Source: Sphingobacteriales bacterium | GTDB taxonomy: Bacteria; Bacteroidota; Bacteroidia; Sphingobacteriales; Sphingobacteriaceae | Length of the DNA: 6,137 nucleotides | Reading direction: 5' to 3' | Assembly (NCBI GenBank): GCA_020058405.1 | Contig: JAGVEE010000290.1 | Coordinates: forward strand, 1-6,137 | Shown here: positions 1 to 6,137 of the stretch, piece after piece | Layout: each line of letters opens with the position of its first letter | Position numbering within the stretch: the stretch's first letter is position 1 | Notes under the pieces: generated by a model | Told to the model about the DNA's origin: nothing | Seen by the model: only the letters and a program-made list of their open reading frames with translations | The model's database searches: none | Made by a program: the position numbers and the translations under genes

Positions 1-118
1 CCCACAAGGTGAATTGTTACACATACAAGACTCCGGATATTTAGAAGAAGGCAAAGGTTATTCGGAAGAAAAGGTAAGTAGGTTTTTGTTACTGTGGAAT
101 AGGTATAGTACGAAATAG
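1..118 (+). CDS. 3' end of an unidentified protein gene (partial)
   Basis: The reading frame that starts at base 2 stays open for 38 codons and ends at TAG 116-118; its start lies outside the window. The encoded tail is polar and mixed in charge (it contains GYLEEGKGYSEEKV and ends WNRYSTK), with no motif I recognise, no membrane segment and no cysteine. The other two plus frames close early: frame 1 stops at its fourth codon and frame 3 at base 42. This makes the frame plausible as the end of a real gene converging on the minus-strand gene at 171. The stop codon lies inside the left arm of the inverted repeat at 117-165, so the last codons may have been altered by insertion of that repeat. 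The function is unknown and the call rests only on the open frame and its position. Confidence 0.5.
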   Translation, partial: PQGELLHIQDSGYLEEGKGYSEEKVSRFLLLWNRYSTK

Positions 119-165
119 CTAGGAGCTGGGAGTAAGAAGCAACTACTTACACCTAGCTCCCAGCT
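117..165. repeat. Imperfect inverted repeat between convergent genes (terminator or REP-like element)
   Basis: The left arm 117-136 and right arm 146-165 are 20 bases each and pair with 17 of 20 Watson-Crick matches, one G-T wobble and two mismatches around a 9-base loop (137-145). Each arm is built from two near-copies of a heptamer, AGCTAGG and AGCTGGG (CCTAGCT and CCCAGCT in the right arm). Alternative perfect pairings therefore also exist: 124-132 with 157-165, and 117-123 with 152-158. The element fills the gap between the stop codons of two converging genes, where a bidirectional terminator would be expected. Neither side has a proper T-run: only ATTTCG follows on the minus strand, and nothing comparable on the plus strand. 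A dispersed intergenic palindrome is therefore as likely as an intrinsic terminator. Confidence 0.65.
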
Positions 166-170
166 CAGCG

Positions 171-1580
171 CTATCCTTTGGATTGGCAAGTAAAACTCGT
201 TTTCGGAACCTCTGTATTGGCGATGGCATTAAAGCCTCCTGCGATTTCTGTAAAATTGTCCCAACCTCTAGATTTTAATATAGAAGAAGCAATCATACTT
301 CTGTAACCACCAGCACAGTGTAAAAAGAAATGTTCGTCTTTCGGGAAGCTTGCTATGTTATCATTTATAAAATCAAGCGGAATGTTGTTTGCATTTTCTA
401 CATGCTCTGCTTCGTACTCTGATGTTTTTCGAACATCTATAATTTGATCTTTTTGGATATCCACTTTTGCAGCAAATTCTTCAGCAGTAATTCTATCAAT
501 CGTATCCACTTCTTTGCCGCTTGCTTTCCAAGCATCAAAACTTCCATCCAAAAAACCTATCACAAAATCATATCCAACTCTGGCTAATCTCATCACCGTT
601 TCTTCTTCTTTTCCTTTTTCTGCAACTAACAAAATATGTTGCTTTACATCCGGAATTAATGCGCCTACCCAAGGTGCAAATTGCCCATCGAGGCCAATGT
701 TTATGGAGTTAGGTACAAAACCGAATCTAAAAAGATCTGCGTTTCTGGTGTCTAATACTAATGCATCTGTTTCGTTTGCCGCAACTTCAAAATCGTTTAC
801 AGATAACCCCCTTAAACCTCTTTCCATAACGGTATCAATATTATCGTATCCGTTTTTATTCATCGCAACGTTTAATGGGAAATATGCTGGTGGTGGTAAT
901 AAACCATCTGTTACTTCTTTCACAAATTCTTCCTCGCTCATGTTAGCGCGCAAGGCATAATTCAATTGCTTTTGCTCACCAATGGTTGAAACGGTTTCTT
1001 TACTCATGTTTTTACCACAAGCAGAACCAGCCCCGTGTGCTGGGTAAACCGTTACCGAGTCTGGCAAGGTCATTATTTTAGTTCGGAGTGAATGATAAAG
1101 AGTGGCTGCCAATTGCTCTTGCGTCATGTGAGCTGCTTTTTGTGCTAAATCTGGGCGGCCCACATCTCCAATAAATAATGTATCTCCGGTAAAAATCGAA
1201 TGTTCTTTCCCTTCTTCATCTAACAATAAATAACAAGTACTCTCCATGGTATGCCCAGGAGTATGTAAAACTTTTATGCTGATGTTTCCAACTTTTAACA
1301 CTTCAGCATCCTTTGCAATATGTGCCTCAAAACTTGGGTTTGCCAAAGGTCCGTACACAATGGTAGCACCAGATGCCTTTGCTAAATCAACATGACCGCT
1401 CACAAAGTCGGCATGAAAATGCGTTTCTAACACATATTTTATTTTTACACCGTCTTTCTCAGCTCTCTGTAAATATGGATTTATTTCTCTTAATGGATCT
1501 ATAATAACCGCCTCGTTACCACTTACAATGTAGTATGCACCTTGTGCTAAACATCCTGTATAAATTTGTTCTATTTTCAT
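171..1580 (-). CDS. Persulfide dioxygenase-rhodanese fusion, CstB-like (MBL fold plus two rhodanese domains)
   Basis: This complete 469-residue protein belongs to the ETHE1/CstB group, cytoplasmic non-haem Fe(II) enzymes that oxidise thiol persulfides to sulfite or, with a rhodanese, to thiosulfate. Residues 1-250 form the metallo-beta-lactamase dioxygenase domain. The first metal motif is HFHADF (His54, His56, Asp58, with Phe59 where many MBL proteins have His); HTPGH ends at His110; TGDTLF gives Asp133; YPAH gives His182. The three ligands of a mononuclear iron site (His54, His110, Asp133) are all present. Residues about 258-355 form a first rhodanese fold with no loop cysteine (the segment reads VAEKGKEEE), so it should be catalytically inactive. 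Residues about 363-455 form a second rhodanese fold with active-site loop HCAGGYRS, Cys422. Cys188 in GSACGK sits where, as I recall, CstB has an extra conserved cysteine. The ATG at 1580 gives the usual MKIEQIYTG start, has no Shine-Dalgarno, and follows a dyad at 1628-1643. No signal peptide is visible. The gene stands alone, with no sulfide:quinone oxidoreductase or transporter in view. The family is certain; the exact product is inferred. Confidence 0.93.
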   Translation of the reverse strand: MKIEQIYTGCLAQGAYYIVSGNEAVIIDPLREINPYLQRAEKDGVKIKYVLETHFHADFVSGHVDLAKASGATIVYGPLANPSFEAHIAKDAEVLKVGNISIKVLHTPGHTMESTCYLLLDEEGKEHSIFTGDTLFIGDVGRPDLAQKAAHMTQEQLAATLYHSLRTKIMTLPDSVTVYPAHGAGSACGKNMSKETVSTIGEQKQLNYALRANMSEEEFVKEVTDGLLPPPAYFPLNVAMNKNGYDNIDTVMERGLRGLSVNDFEVAANETDALVLDTRNADLFRFGFVPNSINIGLDGQFAPWVGALIPDVKQHILLVAEKGKEEETVMRLARVGYDFVIGFLDGSFDAWKASGKEVDTIDRITAEEFAAKVDIQKDQIIDVRKTSEYEAEHVENANNIPLDFINDNIASFPKDEHFFLHCAGGYRSMIASSILKSRGWDNFTEIAGGFNAIANTEVPKTSFTCQSKG

Positions 1581-1627
1581 GGTTCAAAAATTGAATTGCA
1601 AAAACACCGTTGATTTGCTACGCTTTG

Positions 1628-1643
1628 TGTAATTTATATTACA
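1628..1643. promoter_or_regulatory. Perfect 16-bp dyad TGTAAT-N4-ATTACA, probable operator
   Basis: The half-sites TGTAAT (1628-1633) and ATTACA (1638-1643) are exact reverse complements around TTAT. Read as TGTAA-N6-TTACA, the site has the layout of Crp/Fnr-family operators (TGTGA-N6-TCACA in E. coli), although an AT-rich dyad could also serve an ArsR- or TetR-type repressor. It lies 48-63 bases before the start codon of the persulfide dioxygenase and just downstream of the candidate promoter at 1655-1685. A protein bound here would most simply repress that gene. No regulator gene is in the window, so the binder is unknown. Confidence 0.4.
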
Positions 1644-1647
1644 TTTC

Positions 1648-1721
1648 TGTTTTACAAAGTACGCTATTTACAGCAATAATAACAACATTAAGCTAAAAGG
1701 GTTTAAGCCTTTGTAAAAACA
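1648..1721. repeat. 12/13-bp inverted repeat in the divergent promoter region
   Basis: TGTTTTACAAAG at 1648-1659 is matched in inverted orientation by CTTTGTAAAAACA at 1709-1721. The two differ only by one extra A in a homopolymer and share a perfect 10-bp core (1650-1659 with 1709-1718). The spacer is 49 bases. A third, shorter relative, CTTTGTGTAAT, lies at 1623-1633 and overlaps the 16-bp dyad. The arms are too far apart for a simple hairpin and more likely reflect paired protein-binding or promoter elements serving the two divergent genes. Low base complexity makes chance a real alternative. Confidence 0.3.
1655..1685 (-). promoter_or_regulatory. Candidate Bacteroidota-type promoter for the persulfide dioxygenase gene
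   Basis: On the minus strand, TTG (1683-1685) is followed after 21 bases by TACTTTG (1655-1661). The Bacteroidota consensus is TTTG at -33 and TAnnTTTG at -7, so the spacing is right, but the -7 box is one base short between TA and TTTG. Transcription would begin near 1648, leaving a leader of about 70 bases that contains the dyad at 1628-1643. This is a weak match in AT-rich DNA. I found no equally good promoter pointing right toward the gene at 1785; the nearest are TA-CGC-TTTG at 1619-1627 and TA-AGCC-TTTG at 1704-1713, both with wrong internal spacing. Confidence 0.25.
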
Positions 1722-1784
1722 ATTTTAACATCAAAAAAGTGCTCTATTCGTATTAATTCATTAATTTTAACGTTCAATGTAATT

Positions 1785-4700
1785 ATGTTAAGCGCTTACC
1801 AATTATTAATAGAAAAACTAGATACCTTCATCAGGAAGTTTTATTTAAACAAAATGATTAGGGGTGCTATCTATTTTGTTGCCGCTTTGTTTATAACTTA
1901 TTTGAGCTTAAATACACTGGAGTACTTTTTTTACTTAAGTGCTGGCTGGAAAACAGCTCTTCTTTTTATTAATCTAACTTTTCTGCTTTATCTTTTTGTG
2001 TTCTATTTTTTCATCCCATTATTAGCGATGTATAAATTAGGCAACATCATTACGTATAAAAAAGCAGCAGAAATTATCGGCAAACATTTTCCGGATATAA
2101 ATGATAAAGTAATAAATACCTTAGAATTACAGCAACTTGCTGTGCAAGAGCCGGAAAAAAGTGCCTTAATATTTGCAAGTATCGACCAGCGTATTGTAGA
2201 ATTAAAACCAATACCTTTTGTTAAAGCCATAGATTTTAATAAAAACAAAAAATACATAAAATATGCTCTCGTACCTGTTTCGGTATTTGTAGTATTGCTG
2301 TTTGCTTCACCAGGTTTTATTAAACAAGGAACTAAACGAATTTTAGATTTTCAAACTTCTTATCAGAAACCAGCACCCTTTCAATTTATATTGAAAAATA
2401 AAAACTTATCCGTAAACCAAGGTGATGGGGTGTTACTGGAGCTGCAATTACAAGGCGACTTATTGCCACAAGATGTTTACATACATTACGGTGAGAATAC
2501 GTATAAGCTTGATAAAAAAGACATTTCAAATTTCGAATACAATTTGTTGAACATTCAAAACTCTGATGAACTATATTTTAGCGGTGGTGAATTTAATTCA
2601 GAAACATACAAATTAAATGTACTAAAAAAACCAAGTATCTTAAGTTATACTGTTGATTTAATATATCCTGCATATTTAAAAAGAGCTAATGAAAGTGTAC
2701 AAAATATTGGTGACTTAAGCGTACCAATTGGTACTAAATTGGTTTGGAAAATTAAATCGGTATACGCAAATAATTTATTGTTTTTAATTGATGGTAAAAG
2801 TAAAACCATTCCATCTGAAAATAATTTTTTTCAGTTTGAGTACAGAGCACTAAAATCTATTCACTATTATTTATCACCTAAACATCCAGAAAACTTAAAG
2901 GTAGATACGCTCGCTTATCAGCTAGATGTTATACCCGATCAATTCCCTAGCATACAACTCGAAAAAACGAACGACAGTTTAAGCAATAAAACTTTTTATT
3001 TCAACGGGCAAATAAGCGACGATTATGGTTTTAGTAAATTGATGTTTGTAAGCTTCAACAAAAACACAAATGAACGCAAGATAGTACAAGTACCCATAGA
3101 GTTAAACAACAACTCACAGCGTTTCTTTTACTTATGGAAAATTGACGAAATACAATTGGGCCAAGAAATTGAGTATTATTTTGAAGTATATGATAACGAC
3201 GGAGTAAATGGGGCGAAAAAAAGCAGAAGCAATATTATGAGCTACGCTGCACCTACTGAAAAACAGCTTGATAAATCTATCGATAAAAACAACGAAGACT
3301 TAAAAGATAAGTTGAAAGAGAGTTTGAAAAAATCGGAGCAAATTCAAAAAGAAGCTAAAAAATTAAACGAAAAACTAATAAATCAAAAAACCTTACGATA
3401 CGAAGAGAAAAAACAAATACAAGAATTAATTCAAAAGCAACAATCACTCGAACAAGAAATTACATCGATACAAGAAGAGTTGAAGAAGAACAATCAGCTT
3501 GAAAAAGATTTTAAACAATTTGATGAGAGTATAATGGAAAAGAAAAAGCTCTTAGAAGAAATGTTTGAAAATGTATTGGATGAGAAAACAAAAGAAATGA
3601 TAAAAGAGCTTGAAAAACTAATGGAGCAAAATCAGAAAGAGCTCTCGCAAGAGCAATTGAAAGATATGCAATTAGAAAACAAAGCACTCGAAAAAGAAAT
3701 GGACAGAATGCTTGAGTTGTTTAAGCAATTAGAATTTGAGCAAAAGCTAAATGAAAAAATTGATAAGTTAAACGAGCTTTCAAAAGAGCAAGAAAAATTA
3801 TCAGAAGAATCTAAAAACAAAAATGCAAATAAAGAGGAGCTCTTAAAAAAACAAGAGGACCTTAAAAAGGAAGCAGCACAAGTTAAAGAGGAGTTAAAAG
3901 AATTAGATCAATTAAATAAAGAAATGGAAGATCCAGAAAATTTCGATTCGGAAGAAGAAGAAATGAAGGATATAGAAAAGCAAATGGAGAAAAGTGAAGA
4001 GGAGTTAACTAAAAACAACAAACAAAAAGCATCCGATGCGCAAAAAGATGCAGCAGAGAAGTTGAAAAAACTCGCTGCTAAAATGAAGAAAAATCAAATG
4101 GATGGAGAAGAGGAGGAGCTCGACCTTAACATTCGTGCGCTGCGACAAATTTTAGAAAACTTAATTTCTGCATCTTTTAAACAAGAGGCAACAATGGAAA
4201 AACTAAAACGCACTTCTATTAACGACCCGCAATATGTTGCCTTAACTCAAATTCAAAAAAACATTAAAGACGATATGCGCTTGGTGGAGGATAGCTTATT
4301 TGAGCTTAGTAAAAAAGTAGTTCAAATTAAATCCATCATCAACAGAGAAACGGGTAAAATAAATGAACAGATAGAACGCTCCATTTTATTACTTGCAGAA
4401 AGACGAACAGGAGATGCAAGTGTAAGGCAACAATATGCCATGACCTCTATGAACAACTTGGCATTATTGCTTACCGAAATATTAGACCAATTACAAGCCG
4501 AGAAAGATAGTAAAGAGGGGGAGAGTGATAAACCCGGAAAGAAAAAAGGAAAGAAACCAGGCAAGGGCAAATCGGGTCAGTCATTATCTAAAATGCAAGA
4601 TCAGTTGAACAAGCAAATTGAGCAAATGAAAAACGGGCAGAAACCTGGAGGGCAACAAGGCAAGGGACAACAAAAGGGTTCGCAAAGTGAGCAATTGGCA

Positions 4701-5108
4701 AAAATGGCTGCACAACAGCAAGCCATAAGAAATGCAATGAATCAGCTAGAGAAAGAGATGAACAAGAACGGCAGTGGAGGCAATTCAAATCAACTGAACC
4801 AGTTGAAAAAAGAAATGGAAAAAACAGAAAGTGATTTGTACAATAGAAACATCACTCAAGAAACCATTAATAGGCAAAAAGAAATAATGACGCGTTTGTT
4901 AGAAGCAGAAAAAGCGGTGAGAGAACGTGAGTTAGATAATACCAGAGAATCTAAACAAGCGGAGCAAGTATTTGACAAACCAAATGTGCGTTTTGAAGAA
5001 TATAAAAAAGCAAAGATGAAAGAGCTTGAATTGATAAAAACTGTTCCTGCAAATTTAAGCCCATACTACAAAGAAAAAGTAAATCAATATTTCAAACAAA
5101 TTCCCTAA
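1785..5108 (+). CDS. DUF4175-like membrane-anchored coiled-coil protein
   Basis: This complete 1107-residue protein resembles the large DUF4175 family of Bacteroidota, whose function I do not know. A basic N-terminus (1-25) precedes hydrophobic segments at about 26-45, 58-80 and 158-177. Charge bias puts the N-terminus and the 81-157 loop in the cytoplasm and everything after 178 in the periplasm. Residues about 180-490 look beta-rich and Ig-like, including SDDYGFSKL at 411-419. Residues about 490-778 are a long Lys/Glu/Gln-rich coiled coil. Residues 779-908 are a more hydrophobic helical region (begins LDLNIRALRQ). Three Gly-rich linkers follow (910-932, 950-968, 993-1002), then a charged helical tail to 1107. 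There is no cysteine in the whole protein, and no ATPase or protease motif. ATG 1785 was chosen over Met24 (1854) because it keeps the basic segment before the first membrane helix; neither has a convincing ribosome site. The stop overlaps ybeY by one base. The family call is from memory of its layout and tail; a structural envelope role is only inference. Confidence 0.85.
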   Translation: MLSAYQLLIEKLDTFIRKFYLNKMIRGAIYFVAALFITYLSLNTLEYFFYLSAGWKTALLFINLTFLLYLFVFYFFIPLLAMYKLGNIITYKKAAEIIGKHFPDINDKVINTLELQQLAVQEPEKSALIFASIDQRIVELKPIPFVKAIDFNKNKKYIKYALVPVSVFVVLLFASPGFIKQGTKRILDFQTSYQKPAPFQFILKNKNLSVNQGDGVLLELQLQGDLLPQDVYIHYGENTYKLDKKDISNFEYNLLNIQNSDELYFSGGEFNSETYKLNVLKKPSILSYTVDLIYPAYLKRANESVQNIGDLSVPIGTKLVWKIKSVYANNLLFLIDGKSKTIPSENNFFQFEYRALKSIHYYLSPKHPENLKVDTLAYQLDVIPDQFPSIQLEKTNDSLSNKTFYFNGQISDDYGFSKLMFVSFNKNTNERKIVQVPIELNNNSQRFFYLWKIDEIQLGQEIEYYFEVYDNDGVNGAKKSRSNIMSYAAPTEKQLDKSIDKNNEDLKDKLKESLKKSEQIQKEAKKLNEKLINQKTLRYEEKKQIQELIQKQQSLEQEITSIQEELKKNNQLEKDFKQFDESIMEKKKLLEEMFENVLDEKTKEMIKELEKLMEQNQKELSQEQLKDMQLENKALEKEMDRMLELFKQLEFEQKLNEKIDKLNELSKEQEKLSEESKNKNANKEELLKKQEDLKKEAAQVKEELKELDQLNKEMEDPENFDSEEEEMKDIEKQMEKSEEELTKNNKQKASDAQKDAAEKLKKLAAKMKKNQMDGEEEELDLNIRALRQILENLISASFKQEATMEKLKRTSINDPQYVALTQIQKNIKDDMRLVEDSLFELSKKVVQIKSIINRETGKINEQIERSILLLAERRTGDASVRQQYAMTSMNNLALLLTEILDQLQAEKDSKEGESDKPGKKKGKKPGKGKSGQSLSKMQDQLNKQIEQMKNGQKPGGQQGKGQQKGSQSEQLAKMAAQQQAIRNAMNQLEKEMNKNGSGGNSNQLNQLKKEMEKTESDLYNRNITQETINRQKEIMTRLLEAEKAVRERELDNTRESKQAEQVFDKPNVRFEEYKKAKMKELELIKTVPANLSPYYKEKVNQYFKQIP

Positions 5109-5530
5109 TGGCCATACATCTCTTCGAAGAAGACATCAACATAAAAATTAAAAAGAAATTAGCTATTAAAAATTGGCTAAAAAGTACCGTTGAGTTGGAG
5201 AAAAAAAAACTTGGCGAATTAAATTATATTTTTTGTAGTGATGAATATTTACTCGAAATGAATGTTTCGTATTTAAATCACGATACACTAACAGACATCA
5301 TAACATTTGATAACTCTGAAACTGAAGGCTTAATTGTGGGCGATATTTTTATAAGTGTAGAGCGAGTGCAAGAAAATGCCACCAAGTTTGAGGTAGAATT
5401 TGCAGAGGAGTTGCACCGAGTAATGGTACACGGAGCATTGCATTTATTGGGGTATAAGGATAAGAAGAAAGCCGAAAAAGAGAAGATGCGTGAGAAGGAA
5501 AATTATTACTTAAAGAAAAGAAAATTCTAA
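5108..5530 (+). CDS. ybeY: Endoribonuclease YbeY (16S rRNA maturation)
   Basis: YbeY is a small cytoplasmic metal-dependent endoribonuclease that helps mature the 3' end of 16S rRNA and takes part in late 30S quality control. The 140-residue product is near the usual length. It carries the family blocks in order: MNVSYLNHDTLTDIITF (51-67), the substrate-side strand; VGDIFISVERVQENA (77-91); and the metal motif HGALHLLGYKDK (108-119). His108 and His112 are present, but the third ligand position, His in E. coli HGxLHLxGYDH, is Asp118, and the Arg of the usual YR pair is Leu56. To my knowledge both changes are common in Bacteroidota YbeY and do not suggest decay. The tail is basic (KKRKF). The ATG shares its A with the TAA of the upstream gene (TAATG at 5106-5110) and no Shine-Dalgarno is visible, so translation probably re-initiates from the upstream gene. 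The next gene begins in the same way. Confidence 0.95.
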   Translation: MAIHLFEEDINIKIKKKLAIKNWLKSTVELEKKKLGELNYIFCSDEYLLEMNVSYLNHDTLTDIITFDNSETEGLIVGDIFISVERVQENATKFEVEFAEELHRVMVHGALHLLGYKDKKKAEKEKMREKENYYLKKRKF

Positions 5531-6137
5531 TGTCAAAAACAGCAATCATTGCAGGAGCAAGCGGACTAGTAGGTAAGTTTTGTTTAAGTTATTTATTAAT
5601 GGATAAAAACTATTCGAAAATAATTGTACTAAGCAGAAAACCATTTCCGATAAAAGATCCAAAAATTGAAAACATTGTGTGCGACTTTGATCAGCTTGCG
5701 CAACAGAGTGCAACCTTAATTGCCGATGATGTGTATTGTTGCTTAGGCACCACCATTGCTGTTGCAGGCAGCAAAGAAAATTTCAGAAAGGTTGATTACG
5801 ATTATCCACTGAACTTAGCCAGCATTACAAAGCAGCAAGGAGCAAAACAATATTTATTAATTTCTGCGATGGGAGCCGATGCGAATTCATCTATTTTCTA
5901 TAACAAAGTAAAAGGTGAACTACAAGAAAGTTTAAAGTCTGTTGGTTTTAGAACGTTGCATGTTTTTCAACCCTCATTATTAACCGGTTTACGTAAAGAG
6001 TTTAGGTTAGGTGAGCGAGTAGCACAAGTATTTATGAAAGTATTTACACCTTTACTATTTGGTGGCATGAAAAAATACCGACCAATAGAAGGTATGGTAG
6101 TAGCGTATGCCATGCACAAAAAAGCAAGTGAAGAAAC
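5530..6137 (+). CDS. NAD(P)-binding Rossmann-fold oxidoreductase, TIP30/HTATIP2-like (3' truncated by window)
   Basis: The open frame runs from ATG 5530 to the window end, giving 202 complete codons and no stop. The N-terminus MSKTAIIAGASGLVG is a Rossmann strand with a GASGLVG dinucleotide-binding loop (residues 9-15). CLGTTIAVAGSKENFRKVD (71-89) matches the CLGTT...AGS...F.rVD signature I associate with the TIP30/HTATIP2 branch of atypical short-chain dehydrogenases. ISAMGAD (111-117) supplies Ser112, and YNKVKGELQ supplies the Tyr124/Lys128 YxxxK pair. The region around 141-155 (RTLHVFQPSLLTG) fits the family's later strand and PS.L.G block. Probably only 10-20 residues are missing. It is expected to be cytoplasmic, with an unknown substrate. 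The start overlaps the ybeY stop by one base (TAATG at 5528-5532), so it looks co-translated with ybeY. The family call is solid; the reaction is not known. Confidence 0.88.
   Translation, partial: MSKTAIIAGASGLVGKFCLSYLLMDKNYSKIIVLSRKPFPIKDPKIENIVCDFDQLAQQSATLIADDVYCCLGTTIAVAGSKENFRKVDYDYPLNLASITKQQGAKQYLLISAMGADANSSIFYNKVKGELQESLKSVGFRTLHVFQPSLLTGLRKEFRLGERVAQVFMKVFTPLLFGGMKKYRPIEGMVVAYAMHKKASEE

Noticed and set aside
514..960. Plus-strand open frames of 148 and 63 codons opposite the persulfide dioxygenase gene
   Set aside because: They lie fully antisense to a gene with clear domains, have Ser/Pro/Asn-rich translations without family motifs, and are best explained as shadows of its codon pattern.
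1691..1713. Short hairpin AAAGG-N7-CCTTT as a terminator or riboswitch stem
   Set aside because: A five-base AT-rich stem is expected by chance. It lies between divergent genes where no terminator is needed, and no riboswitch core is visible around it.
1833..1838. AGGAAG as a Shine-Dalgarno for an internal start at Met24 (1854) of the long gene
   Set aside because: It lies 15 bases before the ATG, too far for normal use, and the later start would remove the basic segment that precedes the first membrane helix.
3252..4118. Possible tandem repeat array or foreign insert in the Lys/Glu/Gln-rich region
   Set aside because: The repetition is codon-level low complexity of a coiled coil (GAA, AAA and CAA codons). 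No unit of fixed length recurs, and the reading frame continues without a break on either side.
2003..4788. Minus-strand open frames at 2003-2257, 3632-3820, 4322-4570 and 4588-4788
   Set aside because: All lie opposite the long membrane/coiled-coil gene. Their Ser/Phe/Cys-rich translations are what antisense reading of Lys/Glu-rich codons gives.
5349..5549. Minus-strand 66-codon open frame opposite ybeY
   Set aside because: It is antisense to a well-supported gene, spans the coupled ybeY junction, and shows no recognisable motif.

Overview
The window is AT-rich bacterial DNA, almost certainly chromosomal and from a member of the Bacteroidota. The evidence is a long DUF4175-type membrane/coiled-coil protein (a family I know from Bacteroidota), a YbeY with the GYKDK variant of its metal motif, a CstB-like persulfide dioxygenase with two rhodanese domains, and the lack of any clear Shine-Dalgarno sequence before the start codons. 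I cannot place it more finely than phylum.

Layout: (1) 1-118 is the 3' end of an unidentified plus-strand gene. (2) 117-165 is an imperfect 20-bp inverted repeat that fills the gap to the converging gene and includes the upstream stop codon. (3) 171-1580, minus strand, is a complete persulfide dioxygenase/rhodanese fusion for sulfide and persulfide oxidation. (4) 1581-1784 is a divergent promoter region holding a perfect 16-bp dyad (TGTAAT-N4-ATTACA) and a wider 12/13-bp inverted repeat. (5) 1785-5108, plus strand, is a 1107-residue DUF4175-like protein with three membrane segments and a long, apparently periplasmic, cysteine-free coiled-coil region. (6) 5108-5530 is ybeY, the rRNA-maturation endoribonuclease. 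(7) 5530-6137 is an NAD(P)-binding TIP30/HTATIP2-like Rossmann protein cut off by the window end.

Genes 5 to 7 are joined by two TAATG junctions with a one-base overlap, so they look like a translationally coupled operon. The sulfur-oxidation gene is a separate unit transcribed the other way, probably controlled from the dyad just upstream of it. I see no mobile element, CRISPR array, tRNA or rRNA gene. I found no clearly new system; the most open questions are the role of the large coiled-coil envelope protein coupled to ybeY, and the identity of the regulator that binds the dyad.
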